This document shows positions 56,901 through 64,000 of a stretch of DNA of 64,000 bases, in pieces. A model generated the notes under the pieces. That model did not search any database. It saw only the letters and a program-made list of their open reading frames with translations, and was not told where the DNA came from. The stretch spans positions 62,001 through 126,000 of the forward strand of contig NZ_FOVR01000010.1 in assembly GCF_900115225.1 (NCBI RefSeq), in the 5' to 3' direction. This DNA is from Cohaesibacter marisflavi (lineage in GTDB: Bacteria; Pseudomonadota; Alphaproteobacteria; Rhizobiales; Cohaesibacteraceae). Position numbers and translations under genes: made by a program. The stretch's first letter is position 1, and each line of letters opens with the position of its first letter.

Positions 56901-59612
56901 GCCGCTCAGGCGTGTCGCAATTTCCTGCTCGAATGTTTCGGTGCGGCTGGTGAGTGCGTTGGCCACTTCTTCAGCACGCGCCGAAACGCTGACCGAGAAG
57001 CCTTCAAGGCGGTTATCCAGCATGCTTTCAATTTCACCGGCCCGTGCGAACAAGGTCTGGTCAAGCGAGTTGATGCGCTGATCCATGGACTGGCTGAGAT
57101 TGTCGAGGCGATCGCCAAGATGGCTGACGAGATTGGTGCCACCGACGGTAATGACATCGTCGAACGCCTTGACGCGTTCTTCCATGGCGATGCGGATCTC
57201 TTCGCTCTGACCTTGCAGGGCGTTGGTGAGCTCGCCTCCGGCGCTTTCGAATAGTTCTTTGACCTTGTTGCCGCGCTGGGCAATGACCTTGGCGATCTCG
57301 GTGCCGACCATGGCGAGGCGTTCGGTGACTTCCATGGAGCGGGAATTGAGCGCGTCTGTTGCCTTGCCCGTGGCTTCTTCGAGATTTTCGGACATAGCCT
57401 TGGACTGGGTCTCAAGCACAATGCTCATGCTGCTTGTGCGTTCATCCAGCATGGAGCCCAGATTGGAGGCATGGGCTTCAAGCTGCTCGTTGAGCTCGCC
57501 GCCCTTGACGGTGACCGTCTGATGAATGCGCTCTGCTGTGGTGTCGAGCTTGATGGTGAACTGCTCGCCTTGCGTTGACAGGGTTTCGGAAATATGGGTT
57601 CCGGTCTGCGTCATGCGCTGGGTGAGCGTTTCGCCGGTTCTGGAAATAGTCTGGGCAATGTTGGTGCCCGTCTCGTCCAGCTTTTCGTTGATTTCCGTGC
57701 CGCGCAGCGACAGATCCACCAGAAGCGCATCGCCAGTGCCTTTGAGGGCCTGGGAAACTTCGGAGGAGCGTTCGGTGATGGCAGACACGATCTCTGTGCC
57801 CTGCGTACGGATATTTTCGGCCACTGTGGACCCTGTCTCGGACATAGAGAGGGTCATTGTGGAGCTGATTTCCGTCAGGCTGCCGGTGACAGACGTGCCG
57901 ATTTCGCGCAGTTCGGACGTGATGGAACCGCCGGTGTCGGCGAGGTTCGTCGTAACTTCAGAACCGAAGCTTCTGAGATTGTCCGTCAAAGACTGGCCGG
58001 TGGTTGCGATATTCTCGGTAACCTCGGTGCCGATGGTTTTCAGCTCGCTGCTGAGAGAATTGCCGGTGTTGGCAAGATTTTCGGTGACTTCCGTACCGAT
58101 GGTGCGCAGCTCGGTGCTGAGGGCGCCGCCGGTGGTGGAGAGGTTCGCGGTGACTTCCGCGCCGATGGTTCTGAACTCGCCGGTGAGGCTGTTGCCCGTG
58201 TCGGCCAGATTGGTCGTAACCTCGGTGCCGATGGATTTCAACTCGCTTGTCAGGGAACTGCCGGTGTAGGCAAGATTCTCGGTGACTTCCGAGCCAATGG
58301 ACTTCAACTCGCTGGTGAGCGCGTTGCCGGTGGTTGACAGGTTGGCCGTTACGTCATTGCCGATGGACTGCAGATTGGTGTTCAGCCCCGCGCCGACTTC
58401 GGCGATATTCTGGGTTACCGTCTCGCCAGTCTGGGAGAGGGTGGAGGTCAGTTCTTGACCTGCGCCGATGAAGCGATCGGTTACTTCATGGCCGATGCTG
58501 GCGAGCTGGCTGGTCAGGTCACTACCGGTCATTTCCAGTTTCTGGGAAATGTCGGTGCCAGACATGCTGAGCTGATTGGTAATGGACTGACCGGCATCGG
58601 TCAGAGACTCGGTCACGTTGGCGCCTGTGGTGGAGAGGCGATCCACCAGATCGGAACCGCGGTTGGAAAGCACATTGACCATGGTCTCGCCAGCGTTGGC
58701 CAGCGCAATGGTGATCTGCTCGCCTTTTTCGGCCAGAGATAGGGTAACGCGAGAACCCGCATCGGAAACGCTTTTGGAGATCGACTCGCTGGTGGTGCTC
58801 AGCTCGTCGGAGAGGCTGGTATGGGCACCGGAAATGGAGGCGCGAACGCGTTCGGAGTTGGTCACGATGGCTTCGCGCTGGGTGATCAGTTCGTCAATCA
58901 GCGAGCGAATGCGCAGCTCGTTTTCAGTGTAGGCGCGTTCCAACGAAGATACTTCGTTATGCACCATCACTTCCAGCTCGGAAGCGCGGGCCAGAGCCCG
59001 TTCGATGCCGTCGCTCATGGAGGCCACTTCGCGGCGAATGGCCTGACCAACATTGACGACGGATTCCTTAGCCACATTTTCTGGCTCTACAAGACGCATA
59101 GCGACCTGCGTCATGGCGTTGGAGACCTGACGCATTTCATGCGCCCGAACAACAATGTAGGCCATCATGAAGAACAGGATCACCGGCAGGAAGATGCCGG
59201 CCATGGCAGCAAGAGCTGCAGGCGAATCCATCAGTGATGCAAAGCCGTCCTGAGCGATTTGCTCACCGCCAAAGCCCATGAAGAACAGGCCCCCGCCGAT
59301 GGCAACCCAGAAGAGCGACAGGATCGAGGCAAACATGTAAGGCGCTGAGCTTGGTGGCTGCTGTAGGGAATGCAGCAGATGGCCGACCGATTGCTGATCG
59401 TCATTGGCTGGCCTTGGCTTGATCTTGTTGCCTCGCCCTTCGCCTTTGGCTGTTGCCTTATCGCCCGCGGCGTCTCTGGCCGTGTCAGCGTCGTCTTTCG
59501 GCTTGGATTCATTGGTCTCTTCGGAGACGTCGAAATCCATTTTCAAAGCATCTTCAACCGCTGACAGAGCCGCTTCTGTCGGATCCTGAATCTTTGGAGA
59601 CTTCGTTACCAT
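53934..59612 (-). CDS. Giant membrane-anchored coiled-coil protein, RgsE/GPR (growth pole ring)-like
   Basis: A 1892-aa protein. A disordered acidic N-terminus (1-90) comes first, then two membrane helices (about 93-113 and 136-156). Next are about 1500 residues of Ser/Thr/Glu-rich coiled coil built on 11- and 22-residue repeats, a Pro/Gln-rich linker and a conserved C-terminal domain (about 1785-1892, with YTLKGQQTFEDVRMRY and YLTSDTGKIYTMLAHASGRL). Size, topology and apolipoprotein-like repeats match Agrobacterium GPR (about 2.1 kaa) and Sinorhizobium RgsE, which organise unipolar growth; this is recalled similarity, not an alignment. An Hpt gene is divergent upstream. Confidence 0.75.
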   Translation of the reverse strand: MVTKSPKIQDPTEAALSAVEDALKMDFDVSEETNESKPKDDADTARDAAGDKATAKGEGRGNKIKPRPANDDQQSVGHLLHSLQQPPSSAPYMFASILSLFWVAIGGGLFFMGFGGEQIAQDGFASLMDSPAALAAMAGIFLPVILFFMMAYIVVRAHEMRQVSNAMTQVAMRLVEPENVAKESVVNVGQAIRREVASMSDGIERALARASELEVMVHNEVSSLERAYTENELRIRSLIDELITQREAIVTNSERVRASISGAHTSLSDELSTTSESISKSVSDAGSRVTLSLAEKGEQITIALANAGETMVNVLSNRGSDLVDRLSTTGANVTESLTDAGQSITNQLSMSGTDISQKLEMTGSDLTSQLASIGHEVTDRFIGAGQELTSTLSQTGETVTQNIAEVGAGLNTNLQSIGNDVTANLSTTGNALTSELKSIGSEVTENLAYTGSSLTSELKSIGTEVTTNLADTGNSLTGEFRTIGAEVTANLSTTGGALSTELRTIGTEVTENLANTGNSLSSELKTIGTEVTENIATTGQSLTDNLRSFGSEVTTNLADTGGSITSELREIGTSVTGSLTEISSTMTLSMSETGSTVAENIRTQGTEIVSAITERSSEVSQALKGTGDALLVDLSLRGTEINEKLDETGTNIAQTISRTGETLTQRMTQTGTHISETLSTQGEQFTIKLDTTAERIHQTVTVKGGELNEQLEAHASNLGSMLDERTSSMSIVLETQSKAMSENLEEATGKATDALNSRSMEVTERLAMVGTEIAKVIAQRGNKVKELFESAGGELTNALQGQSEEIRIAMEERVKAFDDVITVGGTNLVSHLGDRLDNLSQSMDQRINSLDQTLFARAGEIESMLDNRLEGFSVSVSARAEEVANALTSRTETFEQEIATRLSGFEDNVSSLTMNFATKADTLNTALEERTTRLDETLDSRARNINETLLERTRDIAQAYSQGQNDINESMDKRLTLVGETLSRQAHELTETLSDRVAEINVSLGSKVFEVAETLDSRSAQIEAILNDRLNAISTNFATESAKARDALASTLTTASAEITEKTENFNAVLGSRSAELSSILDEKGNSVVQALDSRSQSITETFQKAGESIIHSLSSRGGEIARAVAQESARASQTLAETGDHLVSAINDNSSRATETLNESTSRAVQAITENTDRSVGSLTNSTDRAAHTMSESAQMAVQTLEESTSRTQMALSASAEMAAKALNESSSTTLAAFEDTSRRAVSALTENSSETLAAFENTSRRTVTAITESSSGTLEALEEGSRRAVEAISQSSNGTLAALDEGSRRAVSALSESSRQAVETIGEKSNETLTAMDESSKRTVEALTISSDQARSALEASSSNLVKAIAQSSHDAIVKLDTSNKRLVEAMRIASDEASQSMSSTNELLRADGTEIVERLKHANDTLSELLLNAGHSLSTIETSLSDQTNQFRTVVETVVNEAGNSTNQLTGHVHDLRDVSNSILGQVASLTDKFEEQASALVNTTRIMESTNDRLEGSVEERRAMLVSMTEDLSQRTEAIENVLNNFTSIIASTLSTAEGRARDVGMLLSQSTEGVSKEVMDQLEQLRINAASEGRRAAESIRAVQREMSEEMAQSMSDANTRFEQATQDIRTITQEIKRDLDVTRSELKQGLSELPTETREATGAMRRVVSEQIDALKELSRVVQRHGNMFDTVPASDRSNQQRNNAPAASNQQRPLPPAQQPARQPEPQPQPQQQPQQTASNYAPQSSREEPEGRSGGWVSDLLRRASQPEDNIPQPGDAEALAPISKDIIRGIDTNNQSEAWESYRRGEGGSFTRRLYTLKGQQTFEDVRMRYQRDTDFRNTVNRYVGDFERILDDISRKDRDGSSTMNYLTSDTGKIYTMLAHASGRLG
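55590..55950 (-). repeat. 22-residue (66-bp) tandem repeats, C-terminal block of the giant protein
   Basis: Consecutive units such as LAAFEDTSRRAVSALTENSS, LAAFENTSRRTVTAITESSS, LEALEEGSRRAVEAISQSSN and LAALDEGSRRAVSALSESSR repeat every 22 residues. The DNA keeps the 66-bp period, so the units are recent or homogenised copies. Confidence 0.8.
57858..58385 (-). repeat. Eight 22-residue (66-bp) tandem repeats, N-terminal block of the giant protein
   Basis: Residues 410-585 form about eight units of the pattern L-T-S-E-L-K-S-I-G-x-E-V-T-x-N-L-x-x-T-G-x-S. Each unit is two hendecads of 11 residues. The DNA repeats at 66 bp with high identity. Weaker 11-residue units extend upstream from about residue 326. 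Confidence 0.88.
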
Positions 59613-60159
59613 GTCTGCTCTAGCCTTGTTCTACTCAATACTTGCATCGGGCCTTTCACTCGTACTCCCGCCAAACCGGACGGAACTAGCCTCTTGCGAG
59701 TGACAAACCTCTAAAGGGTCAAACCTTATCGTCACTATTCCTATCCGGGAATCCTTGCATCCAGATATCCGAGGGCCAATAGCTCTTGGAGGTCCGCAAC
59801 CGATGCGCTGCGGGGGCAAGGAGGATAGAAAAGAGTGTCCAACATATTGGGACGCATCGTACAAGGAGAGGAAAGGCAAAGGAACTACTATTTTTCATGA
59901 GTCCTCTCAAGCTGTTAACCAAAATCGCATGATGTCGAGGGGTGTCTCAGGGAGAGGATTAGGACTCGCCTGTTAACTATATGTGTTTACTGTGTTTTTT
60001 ATCTTTATGATTTTGTTTGCTCCTGTGCTGTCGAGACATGCAAAATTGCACAAAATATTTATGGCGAGTCGCTGCGAATCCGGCAAACATGGTTAACGCG
60101 TGGTAACCATTTTGGAAAATATTTTGATTCCTGTGAAGGCCACTCAAGGGGAGAGAAAA
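59613..60159. other. Intergenic region between the giant scaffold gene and the Hpt gene
   Basis: About 547 bases with no supported gene, holding divergent promoters. It contains three GTTAAC hexamers (59914-59919, 59972-59977, 60092-60097), each with the TTAAC half-site of the cell-cycle regulator CtrA. The last is part of GGTTA-N8-TAACC. AT-rich between 59975 and 60065. Confidence 0.5.
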
Positions 60160-60489
60160 GTGGGCATGGATACACAAAATTGCGGCCTCGATCTGGATCA
60201 TCTGGCCAGGCAGACCATGGGTGATGAGGAGCTGCAGAAGCAGGTTCTATCCCTTTTTGTGAGTCATATGAGCGAGACAATGCCCCGTTTGGTTTCTGCC
60301 TCTGAAGAGGCGAGCCAGATTGCCCATAGCATAAAGGGGTCGGCTCGTGGCATCGGTGCCTGGAGCGTAGCCTCTGCGGCGGAAGCTGTAGAGAAGGCAT
60401 GCGGCGACCGGTCGAGTGAAATTCTGGTTCTAAAAGGAGCTGTTGACAGAACGATGCTCGAGATTGCCTCGTTACTTGAAAAAGAGTGA
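60160..60489 (+). CDS. Hpt (histidine phosphotransfer) domain protein
   Basis: A 109-aa stand-alone Hpt protein forming a four-helix bundle. The phosphorylatable histidine is H56 in IAHSIKGSARGIGA, the standard H-x-x-K-G-S-[AS] motif. Such proteins shuttle phosphoryl groups between hybrid kinases and response regulators. GTG 60160 has AGGGGAG 6 nt upstream; ATG 60166 (MDTQNCGLDLDHL) is nearly as good. No kinase or receiver gene is adjacent. The divergent neighbour is the giant polar-scaffold-like gene and a CheZ-like gene lies on its far side. Confidence 0.85.
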   Translation: MGMDTQNCGLDLDHLARQTMGDEELQKQVLSLFVSHMSETMPRLVSASEEASQIAHSIKGSARGIGAWSVASAAEAVEKACGDRSSEILVLKGAVDRTMLEIASLLEKE

Positions 60490-60616
60490 CAGTGGATGGG
60501 CTGCGCAAAAATGCGCACATGAGTTACGCTTCGATACAATTCGCCCTCTTTGTAATCGCGGCAAAATTGTCTATATGCAGGGAACCTGACCAATAATAGA
60601 CCAGCGAGCTGAGTTC

Positions 60617-60937
60617 ATGCCGAAGATTACTTATATTACATTTGATGAGACGCAGTATGACGTGGAGGCCAAGGAAGGCGCGACCGTGATGGAAACAGCC
60701 ATCAAGAATGGCGTTCCTGGAATTGAAGCCGAGTGCGGCGGCGCCTGTTCTTGTGCGACTTGTCATGTCTATGTCGATGAGGCATGGGCCGAGAAGACTG
60801 GCGAACCGGGGGCCATGGAAGAGGACATGCTGGATTTTGCTCAGGATGCCGATGAGCGGAGCCGCCTTTCCTGTCAGATCAAGGTGACTGATGAACTGGA
60901 TGGTCTCGTGGTGCGCATCCCCGAGTCTCAAGCCTGA
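60617..60937 (+). CDS. 2Fe-2S ferredoxin, adrenodoxin type
   Basis: A 106-aa electron carrier with the adrenodoxin/FdxB cysteine pattern C40-x5-C46-x2-C49 ([15 protein letters not shown]) and C86 (RLSCQIKV). Alphaproteobacterial members donate electrons to P450s, heme A synthesis or FeS assembly; the partner is not identifiable here. The start is ATG at 60617. It is followed by a clear terminator and is probably monocistronic. Confidence 0.94.
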   Translation: MPKITYITFDETQYDVEAKEGATVMETAIKNGVPGIEAECGGACSCATCHVYVDEAWAEKTGEPGAMEEDMLDFAQDADERSRLSCQIKVTDELDGLVVRIPESQA

Positions 60938-60971
60938 CGGGTATTACTCTTAAGGGCAAAGACGTTATGAC

Positions 60972-61006
60972 AAGCGAAGGTCTGGTGCAGGCCTTCGCTT
61001 TTTTAT
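60972..61006 (+). terminator. Intrinsic terminator after the ferredoxin gene
   Basis: A 10-bp stem AGCGAAGGTC/GGCCTTCGCT with one wobble pair (60973-60982 with 60990-60999), followed by TTTTT. Confidence 0.87.
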
Positions 61007-61080
61007 TGAAGCGTGCGAAGGGATCGGGCACATTGAGTTTGGTAGTTTTATATATTCGATATTAACGAGATGGAGGCGGG

Positions 61081-61734
61081 GTGACAGACTGTTGCGCCAG
61101 CAAAAGCAAACGGGCGGGGTCTCTTCTGGGAGGCTTCATGCCGATTGGCGTGCATCTTGTATGCGGGTTGCCTGTGGTTACGCGTCAGCGCGCCAAGGTG
61201 GTTCCAATGGCACAAGGGGATGTGGTGGAAATCGGCTTTGGCTCCGGTTTGAACTTGCCCCACTATGACCGCAGCGCCGTGCGTAGCCTGATTGGTGTCA
61301 ATCCCGATGACGGCCTGCCTCTTTTGGGTGAGAAGGCCATAGCCAAACAGGATTTGCCCGCCGAGTTGCTGGTGGAGAGCGCAGAAGCGATGTCTTTGTC
61401 GTCTGCTTCGGCGGACACTGTGGTTGTCACCTACAGTCTGTGCTCCATACCAAACGTGATGGCGGCTCTGGGTGAAGCGCATCGCATTTTACGTCCGCAT
61501 GGACGTCTGCTCTTCTGCGAACATGGCCGTTCACCCAAGTGGCATGTGGCGCGGCTTCAGGACCGGTTCAATGCGCCATGGCGCTGGATGGCGGCTGGCT
61601 GTCATCTCAACCGGGACACGGGTGTGCTCATTCAGCAGGCGGGCTTTGAAATGGAGCGCTACGATATCTATGACCTGGGGGTGGGCACCCGCATTCTGGG
61701 AACCCACCATGTCGGTGTGGCGCGTAAGCGCTGA
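61081..61734 (+). CDS. Class I SAM-dependent methyltransferase (METTL7/PmtA-like)
   Basis: A 217-aa methyltransferase with motif I VEIGFGSGLNLPHY, the acidic-loop region IGVNPDDG and the post-II segment VVVTYSLCSIPNVMAAL-GEAHRILRPHGRLLFCEHG. This Methyltransf_11 pattern is close to METTL7-like and ubiquinone/phospholipid methyltransferases. The N-terminus has a CC pair (TDCCASK), which is unusual, and a hydrophobic stretch that may associate with membranes. The start is GTG 61081 with GGAGGCGGG upstream. Substrate unknown. Confidence 0.83.
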   Translation: MTDCCASKSKRAGSLLGGFMPIGVHLVCGLPVVTRQRAKVVPMAQGDVVEIGFGSGLNLPHYDRSAVRSLIGVNPDDGLPLLGEKAIAKQDLPAELLVESAEAMSLSSASADTVVVTYSLCSIPNVMAALGEAHRILRPHGRLLFCEHGRSPKWHVARLQDRFNAPWRWMAAGCHLNRDTGVLIQQAGFEMERYDIYDLGVGTRILGTHHVGVARKR

Positions 61735-61764
61735 GCGCTCTGACTCTGTCTTAAGCTTCTGCCT

Positions 61765-62976
61765 TTATTCGGCCGCTGGCTGTGGAACAGAAGGGGCCTT
61801 GCCAACCCACTCATGCCCTTCTTCCGGATGTCTTGGTACGAAGCGGGAAAGGATGAAGGAAATGATTGCCATGCAGGAGCCGAGCAGGAAAACGGCTGCT
61901 GGATTGATCAACCAGATCAGGCCGAAAGCCGCGGGAATGACGATGGCTGCGATATGGTTGATGGTAAAGGCCACTCCTGCCGTGGGGGCGATATCTGCCG
62001 GGTCAGCAATCTTCTGGAAATAGGTCTTCATCGCAATTGCCATGGCAAAGAAGGCATTGTCTGCCACATAGAGGGCGGCTGCCATCCATGGACTTGAGAC
62101 GAAGGCATAAGAGGTGAAGATGATGAACAGGCCGACATACTCGATGCCCATCATGCGCCGCTCGCCAAAGCGTCCGATGAACTTGCCGATTTGTGGTGCA
62201 AAGATCATGTTGAAGAGGCAGTTGATGAAGAACAGGGCTGCAATCTCATCCACGCGATAGCCGAATTTTTCCACCATCATGAAGCCAGCGAAAACTGTAA
62301 AGATCTGACGGCGGGCGCCTCCCATGAAGGTTAGGGCATAATAGAGCCAGTAGCGCTGGCGTAGGACCAGCTTCTTGCGCTGCGGGTTCGGGGCTTCAAA
62401 TTGTGGGAAGAGGAACCAGAGAACGGCAATCATGATGATCGTCATCGATCCGCCGATCAGAAAGACGGTCTCGTAAGACAGATGCATCGTTTTCCAGGTG
62501 ATAAAAATCACGCCGTAGGCCACCAACTGTGCGGTCGCTGCAACTGCCAGGATGCGTCCCATCATGGCGGGAGCTTTGTCTTTGGGCAACCACTGCAGCG
62601 AAAGGGACTGGTTCGCCGTTTCATAATAGTGGAAGCCGATGGACATGATGATGGTCGAGAAATAAAGGCCATAGATGGTCGGCAAAAATCCTGTCATGGC
62701 CACGCCCACACCGAGAAAGGCCAGAGCCAGAAAGGCCATGGTCTGCTCGCGCATGATCAGCAATACGAAGATGGCGGTGAAGGCCAGAAAGCCCGGAATC
62801 TCGCGAATGGACTGGGCGATGCCGATTTCCCGTCCGGTAAAGCCGACCTCATTGATTGCGAAATTGTTGAGCAGATTATTCCAGCTGGCAAAGCCGAGCT
62901 GGTTTGCGGCCGCCATAAGCATGAGCAAAACAAACGGGGTGCGCCAAGAACGGGCTGAAACGGCGGAAGCTTTCAT
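61765..62976 (-). CDS. MFS transporter
   Basis: A 403-aa inner-membrane protein with about 12 predicted helices (PFVLLMLMAAANQLGFASWN at the first). The central loop is PQFEAPNPQRKKLVLRQRYW, and GKFIGRFGERRMMGIEYVG corresponds to the second-half loop. No substrate-specific motif is recognised. The start is ATG at 62976 (MKASAVSARSW). It is convergent with the methyltransferase gene. Confidence 0.85.
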   Translation of the reverse strand: MKASAVSARSWRTPFVLLMLMAAANQLGFASWNNLLNNFAINEVGFTGREIGIAQSIREIPGFLAFTAIFVLLIMREQTMAFLALAFLGVGVAMTGFLPTIYGLYFSTIIMSIGFHYYETANQSLSLQWLPKDKAPAMMGRILAVAATAQLVAYGVIFITWKTMHLSYETVFLIGGSMTIIMIAVLWFLFPQFEAPNPQRKKLVLRQRYWLYYALTFMGGARRQIFTVFAGFMMVEKFGYRVDEIAALFFINCLFNMIFAPQIGKFIGRFGERRMMGIEYVGLFIIFTSYAFVSSPWMAAALYVADNAFFAMAIAMKTYFQKIADPADIAPTAGVAFTINHIAAIVIPAAFGLIWLINPAAVFLLGSCMAIISFILSRFVPRHPEEGHEWVGKAPSVPQPAAE

Positions 62977-63132
62977 GACGGAGCCTTTGAAAAAGCGAAC
63001 TCGGAAGGGAACTGATATCTAGCAGGCGCTCCGCAACCCCGTCAAATCAAGAAAATTGATCGTCCTATTCGTCTGGCGCTCTTTGCGCATGGCTTGTCGC
63101 GTTTGCTCGCCTTGGTTCGGCTGGCAATAAGC

Positions 63133-64000
63133 CTAGCGTTTGGTGCCTTTGTTTTTGCCGCTCAGCTCCTCTTCTTCTTCCTTCTCCATCTCTTCGGATG
63201 TGGCCCTGAGGGTTTTTATGACAGCCCCCAACTGCGGCTGCGGTTCGGTGATGAAGGGCATGGGGCGACAAAGGGCGATGGTGGTCAGGCCAATGCGCGC
63301 GGTCAAGATGCCGTTGAGCAGACCCTCGCCGAGCTTGGCAGAGAGGCGGGCGGCAAGGCCATGGCCGACAATCTGCTGGAGCAGGCTTTCGCCTGCAGCC
63401 ATGCCACCCGTTACTGCGAGGTGACTAGCGATGTGTCCAGTCAGGCGCAGCATGGCGACGAAGCCGGGGCGGTTGCCATAGCTCTCGGCAATGAAGCGGA
63501 CCATGCGGATGGTCTCGACCAGCACTACCACGATATCGAACAGGGCGCGGGGGCTAAGGGCCGTGACCACGGCCACGCGCTTGGCCGCCTGATGGACACG
63601 ATGGGTCACCAGACGGTCAATCGGAGGCATAAGAATTTGCTCTGTCTGGGCGAGAATATCTTCCCGATCGAAGAGGTGTGGCAGGTCCTGTTTGAGGGTC
63701 TGGCGGGCGCGGAATAAAGACGGCTGTTCCTTGTACAGATCGAGCAGATTGTTGGCGATCTGTTGTGCGTCCTTGCGGTCGCCTTCTTGATAAATATCTT
63801 CAACCTTGGCGCGTAGATGGTCCAGATGAGAGAGGCGACGCAGGGCCAGAAGCTCCCGCGCAACGAAGAAGAGAAGAGACAAAATCGCGATGGCAACAAG
63901 CGCCAGCCCTGCCCAGCCAAGATAATCCCAGCGGGCGAAAAGGTCGCGGATCAGGCGGTCGAGCCAAAGCCCGATGGCCAGCATCACAATGCCTGAAAAG
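63133..64000 (-). CDS. YcjF-family (DUF697/UPF0283) membrane protein, 5' end outside window
   Basis: At least 284 residues of an inner-membrane protein of the YcjF/TIGR01620 family. Two N-terminal membrane helices are visible (FSGIVMLAIGLWLDRLI and WAGLALVAIAILSLLFFVAR), then a helical cytoplasmic domain and the C-terminal DUF697 segment (GHIASHLAVTGGMAAGESL, TARIGLTTIALCRPMPF). The frame is open to the window edge and the family normally has about 70 residues before the first helix, so the internal GTG at 63987 is not the true start. A YcjX-type GTPase gene often lies upstream, outside this window. Function in the cell is unknown. Confidence 0.85.
   Translation of the reverse strand, partial: FSGIVMLAIGLWLDRLIRDLFARWDYLGWAGLALVAIAILSLLFFVARELLALRRLSHLDHLRAKVEDIYQEGDRKDAQQIANNLLDLYKEQPSLFRARQTLKQDLPHLFDREDILAQTEQILMPPIDRLVTHRVHQAAKRVAVVTALSPRALFDIVVVLVETIRMVRFIAESYGNRPGFVAMLRLTGHIASHLAVTGGMAAGESLLQQIVGHGLAARLSAKLGEGLLNGILTARIGLTTIALCRPMPFITEPQPQLGAVIKTLRATSEEMEKEEEEELSGKNKGTKR

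Noticed and set aside
57858-58385. Regular 66-bp repeats considered as a CRISPR array
   Set aside because: There are no unique spacers, the period equals 22 codons exactly, the repeats are in frame in the giant gene, and no cas genes are present.
54405-58742. Several long plus-strand open frames (up to about 430 codons) opposite the giant scaffold gene
   Set aside because: They are antisense to a repetitive, strongly biased coding sequence and lack ribosome sites or recognisable domains. The minus-strand product has clear membrane helices, coiled coil and a conserved C-terminal domain.

Overview
The window looks like core chromosome of an alphaproteobacterium of the Hyphomicrobiales (Rhizobiales), possibly a marine lineage near Cohaesibacter or the Stappia group (genus-level guess, low confidence). 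The evidence is a circularly permuted two-piece tmRNA gene, an alpha-type SspB with DUF4169 and ribbon-helix-helix neighbours, the hflK-hflC-DUF2065-degP string, attenuator leader peptides before ilvB and leuA, a plcP-agt lipid-remodelling pair, and a giant RgsE/GPR-like polar-growth protein. No insertion sequence, prophage, CRISPR array, tRNA or rRNA gene was recognised.

Layout. 0-14 kb: recN-ligA, a large aminopeptidase P, two tiny paralogous ORFs, prmA and uvrD, and two CLC-family chloride transporter genes. 14-30 kb: an FAD-linked D-lactate/glycolate-type dehydrogenase, a 1.36-kaa AsmA-like protein, a minus-strand group (ssrA tmRNA, sspB, DUF4169, RHH), then thyA-folA, hflK-hflC-DUF2065, a small secreted protein, degP, serB and miaA. 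30-41 kb: branched-chain amino acid synthesis (leader peptide + attenuator, ilvB, ilvH, then ilvC; leader peptide + leuA), with pdxJ, a PhzF-like enzyme, an Asp/Glu-racemase-like protein and a chemoreceptor interspersed. 41-52 kb: MOSC protein, DUF123 protein, two EamA transporters, plcP-agt with a candidate Pho box, an Mla/MCE lipid ABC transporter (mlaE-mlaF-mlaD plus auxiliary lipoprotein) and an MFS transporter. 52-64 kb: a CheZ-like phosphatase, the giant 1892-aa coiled-coil protein, an Hpt protein, a 2Fe-2S ferredoxin, a methyltransferase, an MFS transporter and a 5'-truncated YcjF/DUF697 gene.

How the genes work together. ssrA and sspB lie next to each other on one strand and provide the degradation tag and the ClpXP adaptor that delivers tagged proteins. 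The ilv and leu genes form a pathway whose first genes both appear to be controlled by translation of leader peptides. PlcP would release diacylglycerol from phospholipids and Agt would glycosylate it under phosphate limitation, while the nearby Mla system moves lipids across the envelope.

The most unusual region is 52.4-60.5 kb. A chemotaxis-type phosphatase carries four copies of a FliM/CheZ-like CheY-docking motif. It is convergent with a giant membrane-anchored hendecad-repeat scaffold resembling the growth-pole-ring protein. That scaffold gene is divergent from a phosphotransfer (Hpt) gene. The arrangement suggests, but does not prove, a phosphorelay tied to cell polarity.
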